Source: Monarcha castaneiventris obscurior
Taxonomy: Eukaryota; Chordata; Aves; Passeriformes; Monarchidae
Length of the DNA stretch: 64,000 nucleotides
NCBI GenBank assembly: GCA_026261815.1
Contig: JAMPIT010000481.1
Span: forward strand, 3,285,501-3,349,500
Direction of reading: 5' to 3'
The notes under the pieces were generated by a model, which was not told the origin of the DNA, did not search any database, and was given only the letters and a program-made list of their open reading frames with translations. Shown piece by piece: positions 1-8,378 of the stretch. The stretch's first letter is position 1. Each line of letters starts with the position of its first letter. The position numbers and the translations under genes were made by a program.

Positions 1-883
1 GGAAAACCTTTCCTCTTTAAGTGATAAGGAGTTAGAGGGAGCTGTCTGTGTTGATTTCTGGGAAGGTCTTTTTTGTTTAAACAACCTTCCAGTTTAAACA
101 CCTTGGCCAGTTAGAATTACATTGTGCAACTAAATGAGTCTCCTTCTGTATTTCCAAAAATCCTGGCAAAGCTTCAGGTACATAATGAAGTGCAAGACTG
201 AATTCCATGGCACTGATGGAGCTCCCCCAGTAACTCACGGTGCAATCCCCTGCTGGCTCTGAGCATCTCTTCCTGGTTGGTGCAAATATTGCTATAAACA
301 AAACTCAAGTGATCCTTTGTAACCTGTTAGCATACTGATCAACTAAAGGAAAAAACCCCTCTTTTGATACCAAAACTGATTTTTTAAAGTGACTTTGTGT
401 CACTGTGGCCTTTGTGTACTTTATTTCTTTACTGGGAACTACTCAATTACTTATGTGTGTAACTACACCAAACACCTGCAAAGCACACCCAACACAAAAA
501 ACAGTGTATTTTATGAGTAGAGGGTCTCATATAAATTATAATTTGCATTGTTATTCCAACTTCCAATGAATATTTTTAAATTATAGTCTTATTAATGCTA
601 ATAAAAATAGTACCTGCTCTGTGATCTTTATCTGAGTTTATTTATTGTTATTTCTAAGTTACAAGTAGAAGCTCTGAAGCAGAGCTGAACAACTTGGATG
701 CCATAGATTCAATTAAGTAAAATGAAAATGTTCACACTTTACCAGAATGATTGTGGATTTTTTCATAAATAGCATAAATGATCAACAGACCAACAGTCCA
801 CTACAGGATGTTTCCTTAGGAATGCAGATGCATCTATGTGCCTAACTCTTTATTTCATGATGTCACTCAGAGGGCTCACATGG
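1..883. other. Sequence downstream of CIMIP1, no gene seen
   Basis: AT-rich, apart from the poly(A) signal listed separately. A 74-codon minus-strand open frame (77-301) has no recognisable residues or splice context. Confidence 0.6.
849..854 (-). terminator. Probable poly(A) signal of CIMIP1
   Basis: AATAAA on the minus strand begins about 30 nt after the CIMIP1 stop codon. If it is used, the 3' untranslated region would be very short (about 50-60 nt). Further AATAAA hexamers lie downstream (for example around 420 and 640), so a longer 3' end is also possible. Confidence 0.5.
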
Positions 884-1015
884 TCACTTCATTTTACAGA
901 CAGCTCCTTTGCAGCTTTGGATTTGATAATCATGTTCAAGTGCCAGCTCTGGAACACCTGATCTCCATCCAATAAATCCCTGGGTAGTTTTAGGTACTGG
1001 AGGAGATGGAAGCAC
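884..1015 (-). CDS. CIMIP1: CIMIP1 coding exon 4 with stop codon
   Basis: Acceptor attttag is followed by 43 codons and a TGA stop. The first half, [19 protein letters not shown], is near-identical to the mammalian family as I remember it. The tail, about 22 residues ending CKGAVCKMK, keeps a SCKGA motif but is otherwise divergent and ends earlier than the human protein. Confidence 0.93.
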   Translation of the reverse strand: MLPSPPVPKTTQGFIGWRSGVPELALEHDYQIQSCKGAVCKMK

Positions 1016-4000
1016 CTAAAATCAAAGTAACATGTAAAATTGAATGATGAAGAGGTTTTTGACTGCAGTTTCTGTCATGCAACATTGTCTTTTGTGCTGT
1101 AGTGTTCTAAAACCAAAAACGAATCATTGTCTAGTAGTGTATGGTGGAATTATTATTTTTTTTAAGTTTGGTGTAATACTAAGAGCTTTAATTGCTTTAT
1201 GTTATTAGGAGAAGAATTTTAACATTATTATGTATGGAAAAAAGACTAAAGCCGAAGATTATCATCATAATCATCTTTAAAACTAATTAACTTCTGTAAA
1301 CAGGAGAAATAGTGTTTTCTCCTTGCTGTAATAATCTGGTAGCAGTGCAGCTATGGAATAATAATTTTAAGTCCAAATGCCAAAGATATTACCGACCAAG
1401 CTGGCTTTTGCATGAAGAATTACTTATTCGTCCTACCTTCTCCCTACTTTAAAAGATGGGTGAGTTAATCTGCAACTAATCTAGCTAAAAAGGAAACAAA
1501 ACAAAAGCCAACAGACTCTGTTCAGTGACTGCTGTGCTTCCTTTGGCTGAATCATCTCAATTGGGCACGTTCTATCATTTCAGCATCTGGGGACTTAGCA
1601 GAGAAATACACAGCAAGAGAACAATGTTTCAGTTCTCTTGCCAGAGTTGCTTCACTTTGTTCCTTGGCCAAGATTAGAAAATGTTTATGATATTTAGGTG
1701 GAGCAGTTCCTCAGAAAAGATAATTTTTATGGCCAAAAGTGCCACCCACTGAGCAGGATAATGAAGGAAATCATGTCCCACTTTCGGTCTGGGGGAGGGG
1801 ACGATGCAGAAGCTTTTATTAGTCTAACCTAGAGAGAACAGATTTGACTGTTACCACAGGGTAAATGTGCAGAAAGACACACAGTTCTGAAAAGGATGTA
1901 TGAAACTTCACTCTGAATATGTAAAGGGTGACCTAAATCACAGCTAACCCTTCTCTTCCTCTCAGTTCTGAGGTGAAATGGAAACTGTTCCAATGTGCAC
2001 CAGGCTCTGCACACTTGTGGAGCAGCTGGTAACTGCAGGGTTTGTTAATGCACCAACACCCTCACTGGGCTGAGACTCGACTGAAACTGCAACTTGACTG
2101 AGACTGGAGGTTTTGGACAGAAGAACAAGTAGCACTAATGGCAGAAATGATGCCATTTCATTTCTTTGCCACACTGAGCACTAGCTCTTAATTTTAATTT
2201 AATCTCAGTAAAAGCTTTTACTACTTCCTTACTTTATCTCCTCACCCTTGGAATCCTTTGAAAGAAAGCTAGTTCAGCAAGTAAGATTTCCAATCTCCTT
2301 TATTTCCCTAATCTTCTCTAAGTGGACTAACCTTCCTTTTCATTAGCATATTCTGCTTCCCCTTTTGTGAGTACGTTCCTCTCCCAATGTCACTGCTTTA
2401 GCTGCATGTGGAGTTACCCTATTCATTGGTGATCCTGACACACCATATTTATAAATTAAACCATCAGTCACATTCTACTCTCCAGCTGTTTGACAGCTTT
2501 AAGACTCTGAATGTACATATAAATCAAATAAAACAAAATAATTATGACTTGGCTTATAAGAACTGGCTTCTTATTAATTTGTGCTACTGAAGAGGACAGT
2601 GGCATTGTCTCTGCCAAAAAGCAGACCCTTAAACAAAGGTAGAAAAATTGCAACCATATCCAAAGGGTTCCTTGTCTTAAACAAATGCTTTTAAAGCATA
2701 GCTTGGGTTGCAAATTCTTTGACCTTTAGTAAAAGACCACCCTCTATAAGAAAACTGGGTTTTAGGGCTTGTGTGGTTTCTTAAGACAGATGTTGCTGTA
2801 TTGCAACTTTAAAATCTAATTTTCTAACCTTAATGTATTTTTCCACAGGTGTCACAGGTCGAACCTGCAGGTGATCTGGAAGCTGTATCTTGGGCTTTGC
2901 ATCTTCTTTCTTTTCATCTCCAATCAACTAAAACCCAAACATAATTAAAAACTGGACTCTTCATCTTTTGAAATATACTGTAATATGAGATATCCACATG
3001 ATTCCCTTCATCGTTGCAGCTGAACTTCCCGTTCCTTCCACCTCAAGCAGGACTACTTATTTCAGTGCTTTGGAAATTACTGGATTTTTTTTGGTTTCAG
3101 AAGACATGCAAAGTACATTTATAACTATGCAGGGGCTGCATCAATCCAGTTCTTTAGCAATGAAATACTGTGATTCCAAATGTAACATCAGCTGCTACTG
3201 TATTCTAATATCTAAACATCACTGAGAAGAGACATCACTCCAAATATTTTCATTGGTTGTAGATTCCCCCACTGACAATTTAATTAGCTGGAACCTTTTC
3301 CCCATGATTTTTAAAATACCATATGGAGAGACAAAGGGGAAATATTTGCCTGTCAGTATGCATCTAGTACTTGTTAGCACTATTAGGAGTCATGCTTCTC
3401 AAGAGAAATATATCAGAATATGCACAGCATATAAATTACCACTTGATGTATTTTATTCAGAAGAAAACAGAACATTTGAACCATCTCAAAAGTAGTGCAG
3501 TTGCTACCTCGGATGCCAGCTTAGTAAGGCATACTCAGTACACTTCTAGTCTTCTGTGCTCTCATAATTTTTGGTCCTGATAAATTTGTGCACAAGCAGA
3601 TTTCATGTGTTGCTTATATGCCATTCAATTTTACCTCCTCAAGAGGCGTTTTCAAAAATCCCCATTTGTCAGCCCATCTTTTTGCAGCATCTCCTTCACT
3701 TTCAACACGTTTTTTCCTGAAACCAAGAGACAAATATTTAAGACAAACTTTAATTAAAAAAAACCCCAACACACCAACCCAACTACTGATGTCAAAAAGC
3801 ACAGCACTTTAGCAGGAATCTTTAACTTCCTCCTCAAAACAGCAAGTTTATGTACAAATTATCATTGTCTGACTCAGAATTAATGGGAAAATACTTTCCA
3901 AAGGTTTGAAACAGCGCGTGTGAACGCACTGCCTTTAAATTATGTTTGTTAAGAAGCGGAGGAGGTTGAAAAGTAAGCACCACTGTGCTTTCAAACATAC

Positions 4001-4288
4001 TTTCATTTACTTCGTTGACTGACGAGATGCCCCGTCCCCACACCCGGTGGGGAAGGAGGGGAACGCTGGAGCCAGCTCTCAAAGCCCTGACTTTTTAACC
4101 AAGGCACGCTTTATCCAGCACACGTTCTTTAAACACACGAGAACTCTTTCAGCGCGGAGCTGCGGGGCAGCCCCAGGGCGGGAGGGGAAGGCGGAGGGGA
4201 GCAGCAGCAGAGCAGCAGCGGCTGCCGGAGCCGGACGGGGCAGCGGTTACCAGTTGTCGTCCTGCGCTATGAAGTTGCAGGCCTCCAT
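884..4288 (-). CDS. CIMIP1: CIMIP1 (C20orf85/LLC1), ciliary microtubule inner protein 1, four coding exons
   Basis: The minus strand carries four exons (4288-4251, 3716-3635, 2927-2829, 1015-884) that join without a break into a 116-residue protein ending in TGA at 886-884. Every intron has GT..AG ends (534, 707 and 1813 bp), and the phases agree: exon 1 ends after two bases of a Trp codon that exon 2 completes, and the later junctions fall between codons. Key stretches are [29 protein letters not shown] and [18 protein letters not shown] recognise these from memory as the conserved core of the C20orf85 family, which lines the inside of doublet microtubules in motile cilia. The protein is small, has no signal peptide or membrane segment, and is rich in Lys and Pro. 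It is shorter than the human protein (about 137 residues as I remember it). The start aligns with an internal Met of the human form, and the last 20 or so residues differ. The gene call is firm. The exact start and the untranslated regions are inferred. Confidence 0.93.
1016..2828 (-). other. CIMIP1 intron 3
   Basis: The 1813-bp intron is bounded by GTTAGA at the donor and TTTTAG at the acceptor. It is AT-rich. The short open frames inside it on either strand have no splice context or recognisable residues. I see no repeat or RNA gene in it. Confidence 0.85.
2829..2927 (-). CDS. CIMIP1: CIMIP1 coding exon 3
   Basis: The 99-bp exon (33 whole codons) has acceptor gttttag and donor AAG|gttaga. 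It starts [18 protein letters not shown] and ends [12 protein letters not shown], the highly conserved middle of the family. The first half is a charged linker. Confidence 0.93.
2928..3634 (-). other. CIMIP1 intron 2
   Basis: The 707-bp intron has a GTAAAA donor and a TTTTAG acceptor. It holds no gene or repeat that I can see. The plus-strand open frames in it (about 70-80 codons) are by chance. Confidence 0.85.
3635..3716 (-). CDS. CIMIP1: CIMIP1 coding exon 2
   Basis: The 82-bp exon has acceptor ttggtttcag and donor GAG|gtaaaa. Its first base completes the Trp codon from exon 1; the next 27 codons start [14 protein letters not shown] and end [10 protein letters not shown]. The WGFL-TP-EE pattern is the most recognisable part of the family. 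The exon lies within a minus-strand open frame that runs on into both introns, which is why the frame looks longer than the exon. Confidence 0.92.
3717..4250 (-). other. CIMIP1 intron 1
   Basis: The 534-bp intron has a GTAACC donor and a polypyrimidine-poor TTGGTTTCAG acceptor. The part next to exon 1 is GC-rich and belongs to the promoter CpG island; the distal part is AT-rich. Confidence 0.85.
4251..4288 (-). CDS. CIMIP1: CIMIP1 coding exon 1
   Basis: The exon encodes [12 protein letters not shown] plus the first two bases (TG) of a Trp codon, followed by a strong donor (TG|gtaac). The pattern FIAQDD-W matches the family's N-terminal V-GQDEIW stretch as I remember it, and this fixes the frame. 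The Met is followed by G at +4 but has C at -3, so the start context is only fair. No other in-frame ATG is seen in the GC-rich leader just upstream. The frame stays open upstream for some distance, so a non-Met extension cannot be excluded from sequence alone. Confidence 0.85.
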
Positions 4289-4350
4289 CGGGCCGCAGCC
4301 GGGGCGCCTCAGCCCCGCAGGGAGCGGGGAATCGCCGCGGCCGCTCGGGC

Positions 4351-4363
4351 GTTGCGGGGCAAC
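4351..4363. promoter_or_regulatory. RFX X-box-like site
   Basis: GTTGCGGGGCAAC is a palindrome of GTTGC and GCAAC around a 3-bp centre. Its GGCAAC half matches the X-box half-site of RFX factors exactly, and the other half differs by one base. It lies 63 bp upstream of the CIMIP1 start codon. RFX2/RFX3 X-boxes close to the start site are a known hallmark of motile-cilia genes. Binding is inferred. Confidence 0.65.
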
Positions 4364-4364
4364 G

Positions 4365-5346
4365 GCGGCGGGAGGGGCGGGAACGCGTGTGGGCGGCACA
4401 AGATGGTGGGGGGGCGGGAACTCCCGTGGGAGGGGCGGGAACTAATGTGGGTGAGGCACAAGATGGTGGGAGGGGATGAGAACTCGTGTGGGCGAGCAAA
4501 GGATGGTGGAAAGTGCGGGAACATGTGTGGGCGGGGCACATTATGCTGGGAGGGGCGGGAATTTGTGTGGGTGAGGCACAAGATGGTGGGGGGGGGCGGG
4601 AAGGTGTGTGGGAGGGCACAAGATGGCGGGAGGGGATGGGAACTAATGAGGCTGGGGCACAAGATGGTGGGAGGGCTCAGAAACTCGTGTGGGTGGGGCA
4701 CAACATGGTGGGAGGGGTGGGAACGCGTGTGGGCAGGGCACATTATGCTGGGAGTCGGGAACTTGTGTGGGCAGACACAAGATGGTGGAAGGGGCGGGAC
4801 CTAATGAGGGCAGGGCACAAGATGGTGGAAGGGGCGGGAACTCATGTGGGTGGGGCACAAGATGGTGGGAGGAGATGAGAACTCGTGTGGGAGGGCACAA
4901 GATGGAGGGAGGGGCGGGAACTAATGAGGGCGGGGCACAAGATGGTGGGAAGGGCAGGAATATGTGTGGGCAGGCACAAGATGGTGGAAGGGGTGGGAAC
5001 TTTTGTGGGTGGGGCACAAGATGGCAGGAAGGGGTGGGAATTTGTGTGGGTGGGCACAGGGGGGCAGGAGGAGGCGGGAACTTGTGTGGGCAGGCACAAG
5101 ATGGAGGGAGGGGATGGAAACTAAAGAGGGCAGGGCACAAGATGGTGGAAGGAGTGGGAACTAATGTGGGTGGGGCACAAGATGGTGGAAGGGGCGGGAA
5201 TTCGTGTGCGTGGGCACAGGTAGGCAGGAGGAAGTGGGAACTTGTGTGGGCAGGCACAAGATGGTGGAAGGGGCGGGAACGCCCATGGGCGAGGCACATT
5301 ATGCTGGGAGGGGCAGGGATTTGTGTGGGCGGGCACAAGATGGTGG
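4365..5346. repeat. G-rich minisatellite, proximal block (about 24 units of 40 bp, CAAGATGG class)
   Basis: The landmark GGCACAAGATGG recurs at about 4397, 4457, 4577, 4617, 4658, 4699, 4816, 4856, 4896, 4936 and on to 5334, nearly always 38-41 bp apart. Each unit has three parts: GGCACAAGATGGTGGGA, then GGGGCGGGAACT, then a GTGTGGGC-like spacer. A minority class reads CACATTATGCTGGGAG (4537, 4739, 5295), which links it to the distal block. The plus strand is strongly G-rich. The array abuts the CIMIP1 promoter. Because 40 is not a multiple of 3 and the unit has few stops, long open frames appear on both strands; they are artefacts. Confidence 0.95.
5343..5346. repeat. Target-site duplication, left copy
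   Basis: GTGG directly before the LTR, matching 5866-5869 and the uninterrupted repeat unit (AGATGGTGGGAGG). Confidence 0.8.
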
Positions 5347-5865
5347 TGTGACAGACAAACAGGCATTTGTGGGCGTTACCTGCCGCTGTTGGTGTTGAAT
5401 CGGGGCGCGGCAGATTGATGGGTTGATGTTGAGGCTGTACGTGTGTAGTGCTGCGATGTGAACGCTAGATGGGGCTGTAAATGCAGTGGGTTTGGAAAAG
5501 GGGGTGAACATTCTAGAAGGTGACTCCATGCAGGTGCTGTCAGCATTTTGAACTGTGGTTGGCTAAAGAGCTGGCCGATCCCATGGTGTTCCAAAGAAAT
5601 GATTGGACAGGCATTCTCCTCACTAAGGACTAACCAGAGCCCTGGAAACGAGCCGGTCATAAGGAGGATTTAAAGCACACCGATCATAAGCTGACAGGCA
5701 GCATAAAAACTGTTCTGGGGCCCTGCTGGGGCTGGTGAGGTGTTCTGGTGTGTCACAGGACGTTTGGGTTTTACTCCGGCTTGTCACGTTGTTGTCAACA
5801 CTCTCAGTTGTTAATAAATAAAGAGAGTTGCTTCTTGTTAAAAAGTCCAAGCATTGTTTTTAACA
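5347..5865 (+). mobile_element. Solo LTR of an endogenous retrovirus inside the minisatellite
   Basis: A 519-bp non-repetitive segment interrupts the array. It begins TGTGACAG and ends TTTTTAACA, so it has TGT..ACA termini. It is flanked by GTGG on both sides (5343-5346 and 5866-5869). Removing the segment and one GTGG restores a perfect minisatellite unit, so this is an insertion with a 4-bp target-site duplication. Inside are a CATAAAA box near 5702 and overlapping AATAAA signals at 5813-5822 near the 3' end, the layout of an LTR read on the plus strand. No internal gag, pol or env sequence is present, so it is a solo LTR left by recombination. A 4-bp duplication fits gamma-like (ERV1) elements; the family was not identified. 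Confidence 0.85.
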
Positions 5866-5869
5866 GTGG
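5866..5869. repeat. Target-site duplication, right copy
   Basis: GTGG directly after the LTR end, matching 5343-5346. Confidence 0.8.
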
Positions 5870-6872
5870 GAGGGGTGGGAATTTGTGTGGGCGGGGCACA
5901 AGATGGCGGGAGGGGCCGGGAACTCCTGTGGGTGGGGACATTATGCATAAAGGGGCGGGGTCTTGTGTGGGCGGAGCACATTATGCATAAAGGGGCGTGG
6001 TCTTGTGTGGGCAGGGCATATTATGCATAAAGGGGCGGGGTCTTGTGTGGGCAGAGCACATTATGCATAAAGGGGCGGGGTCTTGTGTGGGCGGAGCATA
6101 TTATGCATAAAGGGGCGGGGTCTTGTGTGGGCAGAGCGTATTATGCATAAATGGGCGTGGTCTTGTGTGGGCGTGGCACATTATGCATAAAGGGGCAGGG
6201 TCTTGTGTGGGCGTGGCACTTTATGCATAAAGGGGTGGGGTCTTGTGTGGGTGGAGCACATTATGCATAAAGGGGTGGGGTCTTGTGTGGGCAGAGCACA
6301 TTATGCATAAAGAGGCGGGGTCTTGTGTGGGCAGAGCATAAAGGGGCGGGGTCTTGTGTGGGCGGAGCACATTATGCATAAAGAGGCGGGGTCTTGTGTG
6401 GGCAGAGTGTATTATGCATAAATGGGCGTGGTCTTGTGTGGGCGTGGTACATTATGCATAAATGGGTGTGGTCTTGTGTGGGCGTGGCACTTTATGCATA
6501 AAGGGGTGGGGTCTTGTGTGGGCGTGGCACCTTATGCATAAAGGGGCGTGGTCTTGTGTGGGCAGGGCACATTATGCATAAAGGGGTGGGGTCTTGTGTG
6601 GGCAGAGCATAAAGGGGCGTGGTCTTGTGTGGGCGGGCACATTATGCAAAAGGGCGGGGTCTTGTGTGGGCAGGGATTATGCATAAAGGGGGTGGTCTTG
6701 TGTGGCGGGACATTATGATAAAGGGTGTGGTCTTGTGTGGGCGGGCACTTATGCATAAAGGGGTGGTCTTGTGTGGGCAGGGCACATTATGCATAAAGGG
6801 GTGGGGTCTTGTGTGGGCAGGGCATATTATGCATAAAGAGGCGGGAACTTGTGAATAAAAGGTCGGGAAGTG
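5866..6872. repeat. G-rich minisatellite, distal block (about 25 units of 40 bp, TTATGCATAA class)
   Basis: After about one and a half proximal-type units (to about 5940), the array changes to units containing TTATGCATAA (5981, 6021, 6061, 6101, 6141, 6181, 6221 and so on), then AGGGGCGGGGTC, then TTGTGTGGGC. The period is exactly 40 bp across 5941-6330. Each unit has a 10-bp palindrome (TTATGCATAA, POU-like) and a GC box. One 31-bp short unit occurs twice (near 6331 and 6602), marking a 271-bp higher-order repeat. Units between about 6620 and 6775 carry many single-base gaps. The array decays at about 6870. Confidence 0.95.
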
Positions 6873-7852
6873 TCCCCATATTTTTTTGGGATCCTGTTTT
6901 GTCATTCTGTGGATGTTCTCTGCTGGTTCTGTAGCTGCTTCTCTGGGAATAAAGCAGAAAATTCCCAATCCATGCTTTCTTTAGATCCCTCAGGAAGCCA
7001 GACGTGCTTGGTAATTTTTTTTTTGTGTGTCTTTAAATGTAGAAAAACATGTTTGGGTTAAAGTGGTGGAAAGCTGCTTTTTAACCTGCTGTCCTGTTAC
7101 TGGTTCCTCTTTCTTCCCACGAAAATTGTCTTTTGATAATATCATTGGGAAACACCCCCAGTCCTGTGATATTGTGTCTGCCTGATCTCTTTTTCTGATA
7201 AATGTTCTTTACAAGCTATGTGCCTATGACCGAAGTTCTGAGAAAGACCTCAACGTACTTTTTGGCTTCTTTGTAAAACCCAGAATATATTTACAGCTTG
7301 TAAAGGGTTCTTTTTGTTCCAATATATTAATATTTTTGGCTCGACGTGAGTTTTTTGGTCATTTTATTTTCTTGCACTTGCTGGATAAAATATTTCAACA
7401 ATGAGTGGAGCCAGGTGGCTCTTTGCCCTCTTGGGTTGAAACGGTTCCCTGACCTCTTTGGATTTGTCTGGAAATGGACTTGTGTAAACACCCTGGAAAT
7501 AGTTAATGGGACTCTCACACCACTGGGCACTTATTATCCTTATTAGAAAATAAATGTAGAAAGCTTTTGACTTCAGCTGAGTGGTATATAGGCAATGTGT
7601 TTGAGTGTTTAATTACTAGACTTTTTAAAAAAAATCCAAAGGACCTACAGCCCTTAAATATTTGAGTATGAGAAGACTATATGCATTTATTAGTCATTTT
7701 AGAAGTACTATGAACCTCTGTTTGAGTAAGAGGAGAATAAAAACTCCTTCTGTAGTTCTAAAATAGCAATTAATACTGCTCTTCTGGGTCTCTGAAAATC
7801 ATTAAAGTATCAACAAATGGAATATTTCACTTACATGCCATTTCTTGATTCT

Positions 7853-7867
7853 CTAATTGGTAATTAG
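7853..7867. promoter_or_regulatory. Palindromic homeodomain-type site
   Basis: CTAATT and AATTAG flank a GGT centre, giving two inverted TAATT cores. Further AT-core motifs follow closely (AATTAAATCA near 7874, TTAATTAAC near 7930). The cluster resembles a developmental enhancer, but conservation was not tested. Confidence 0.3.
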
Positions 7868-8349
7868 GGTAGCAATTAAATCAGCTGGGTCTCCTATCAC
7901 CCCCATAAATGCTTACTCATTGTCCTACTTAATTAACTCCTGCTGCTTAGTCACATTTATCTCAGGAGCCTTCTTATTGCTTTGATGCGTTCTGTGAAAA
8001 AGATAATTTGTTAATGAAACAATCAAAACCATAGTTTGCCATGTCAGGGCTTAAACTGCACTAGCATTTGTCAAGAGAGATGAAACTTACACCGACACTG
8101 TGAAAATGGAACTTTATAATGTTCAACTCTTCTGCACTTATTTCTCAGCTGAGGGAATGTAGTAAATGAGTAGTTAGTCTTAGGTCTTATTAGGCTCTTA
8201 TGAGCACAGGGCAATATTAGAATTGTGCAATGAGAAAGAAGTGAAATAGGATTTTAATGAGCTAATAATGATACTGACTGACAGGAATACAGGTCTATTG
8301 AGAATCCAGAGTCTTTTGTGGAAAGTCTGGCTCTTGTAGCTACATACAA

Positions 8350-8378
8350 CAGCATTTGTCATCATGTGACAAATGCTG
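8350..8378. repeat. Perfect 12-bp inverted repeat with 5-base loop
   Basis: CAGCATTTGTCA at 8350-8361 and TGACAAATGCTG at 8367-8378 pair perfectly around TCATG. The hairpin is too short for a typical microRNA precursor, and the flanks do not extend the stem. Confidence 0.8.

Larger units (their letters stand above)
4040..4400 (-). promoter_or_regulatory. CpG-island promoter of CIMIP1
   Basis: GC content and CpG density rise sharply here and fall again inside intron 1. The region covers exon 1, the 5' end of intron 1 and the leader, with many GC boxes (GGGCGG/CCGCCC). There is no TATA box. The upstream edge merges into the minisatellite starting near 4370, so the natural promoter is only about 80 bp long before the repeats begin. 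The transcription start site cannot be placed from sequence. Confidence 0.7.

Noticed and set aside
4149..5366. Long Pro/Cys-rich and Gly/Trp-rich open frames (up to 231 codons) on both strands
   Set aside because: They translate the 40-bp minisatellite. The unit lacks stops in several frames, and frames on both strands overlap. There is no start context, splice site or known domain.
5941..6872. CRISPR-like array of regular repeats
   Set aside because: Repeats are directly adjacent with no unique spacers, and the context is a vertebrate genome. It is a minisatellite.
6532..6968. His/Thr/Pro-rich minus-strand frames (74 and 108 codons)
   Set aside because: Translated distal minisatellite units.
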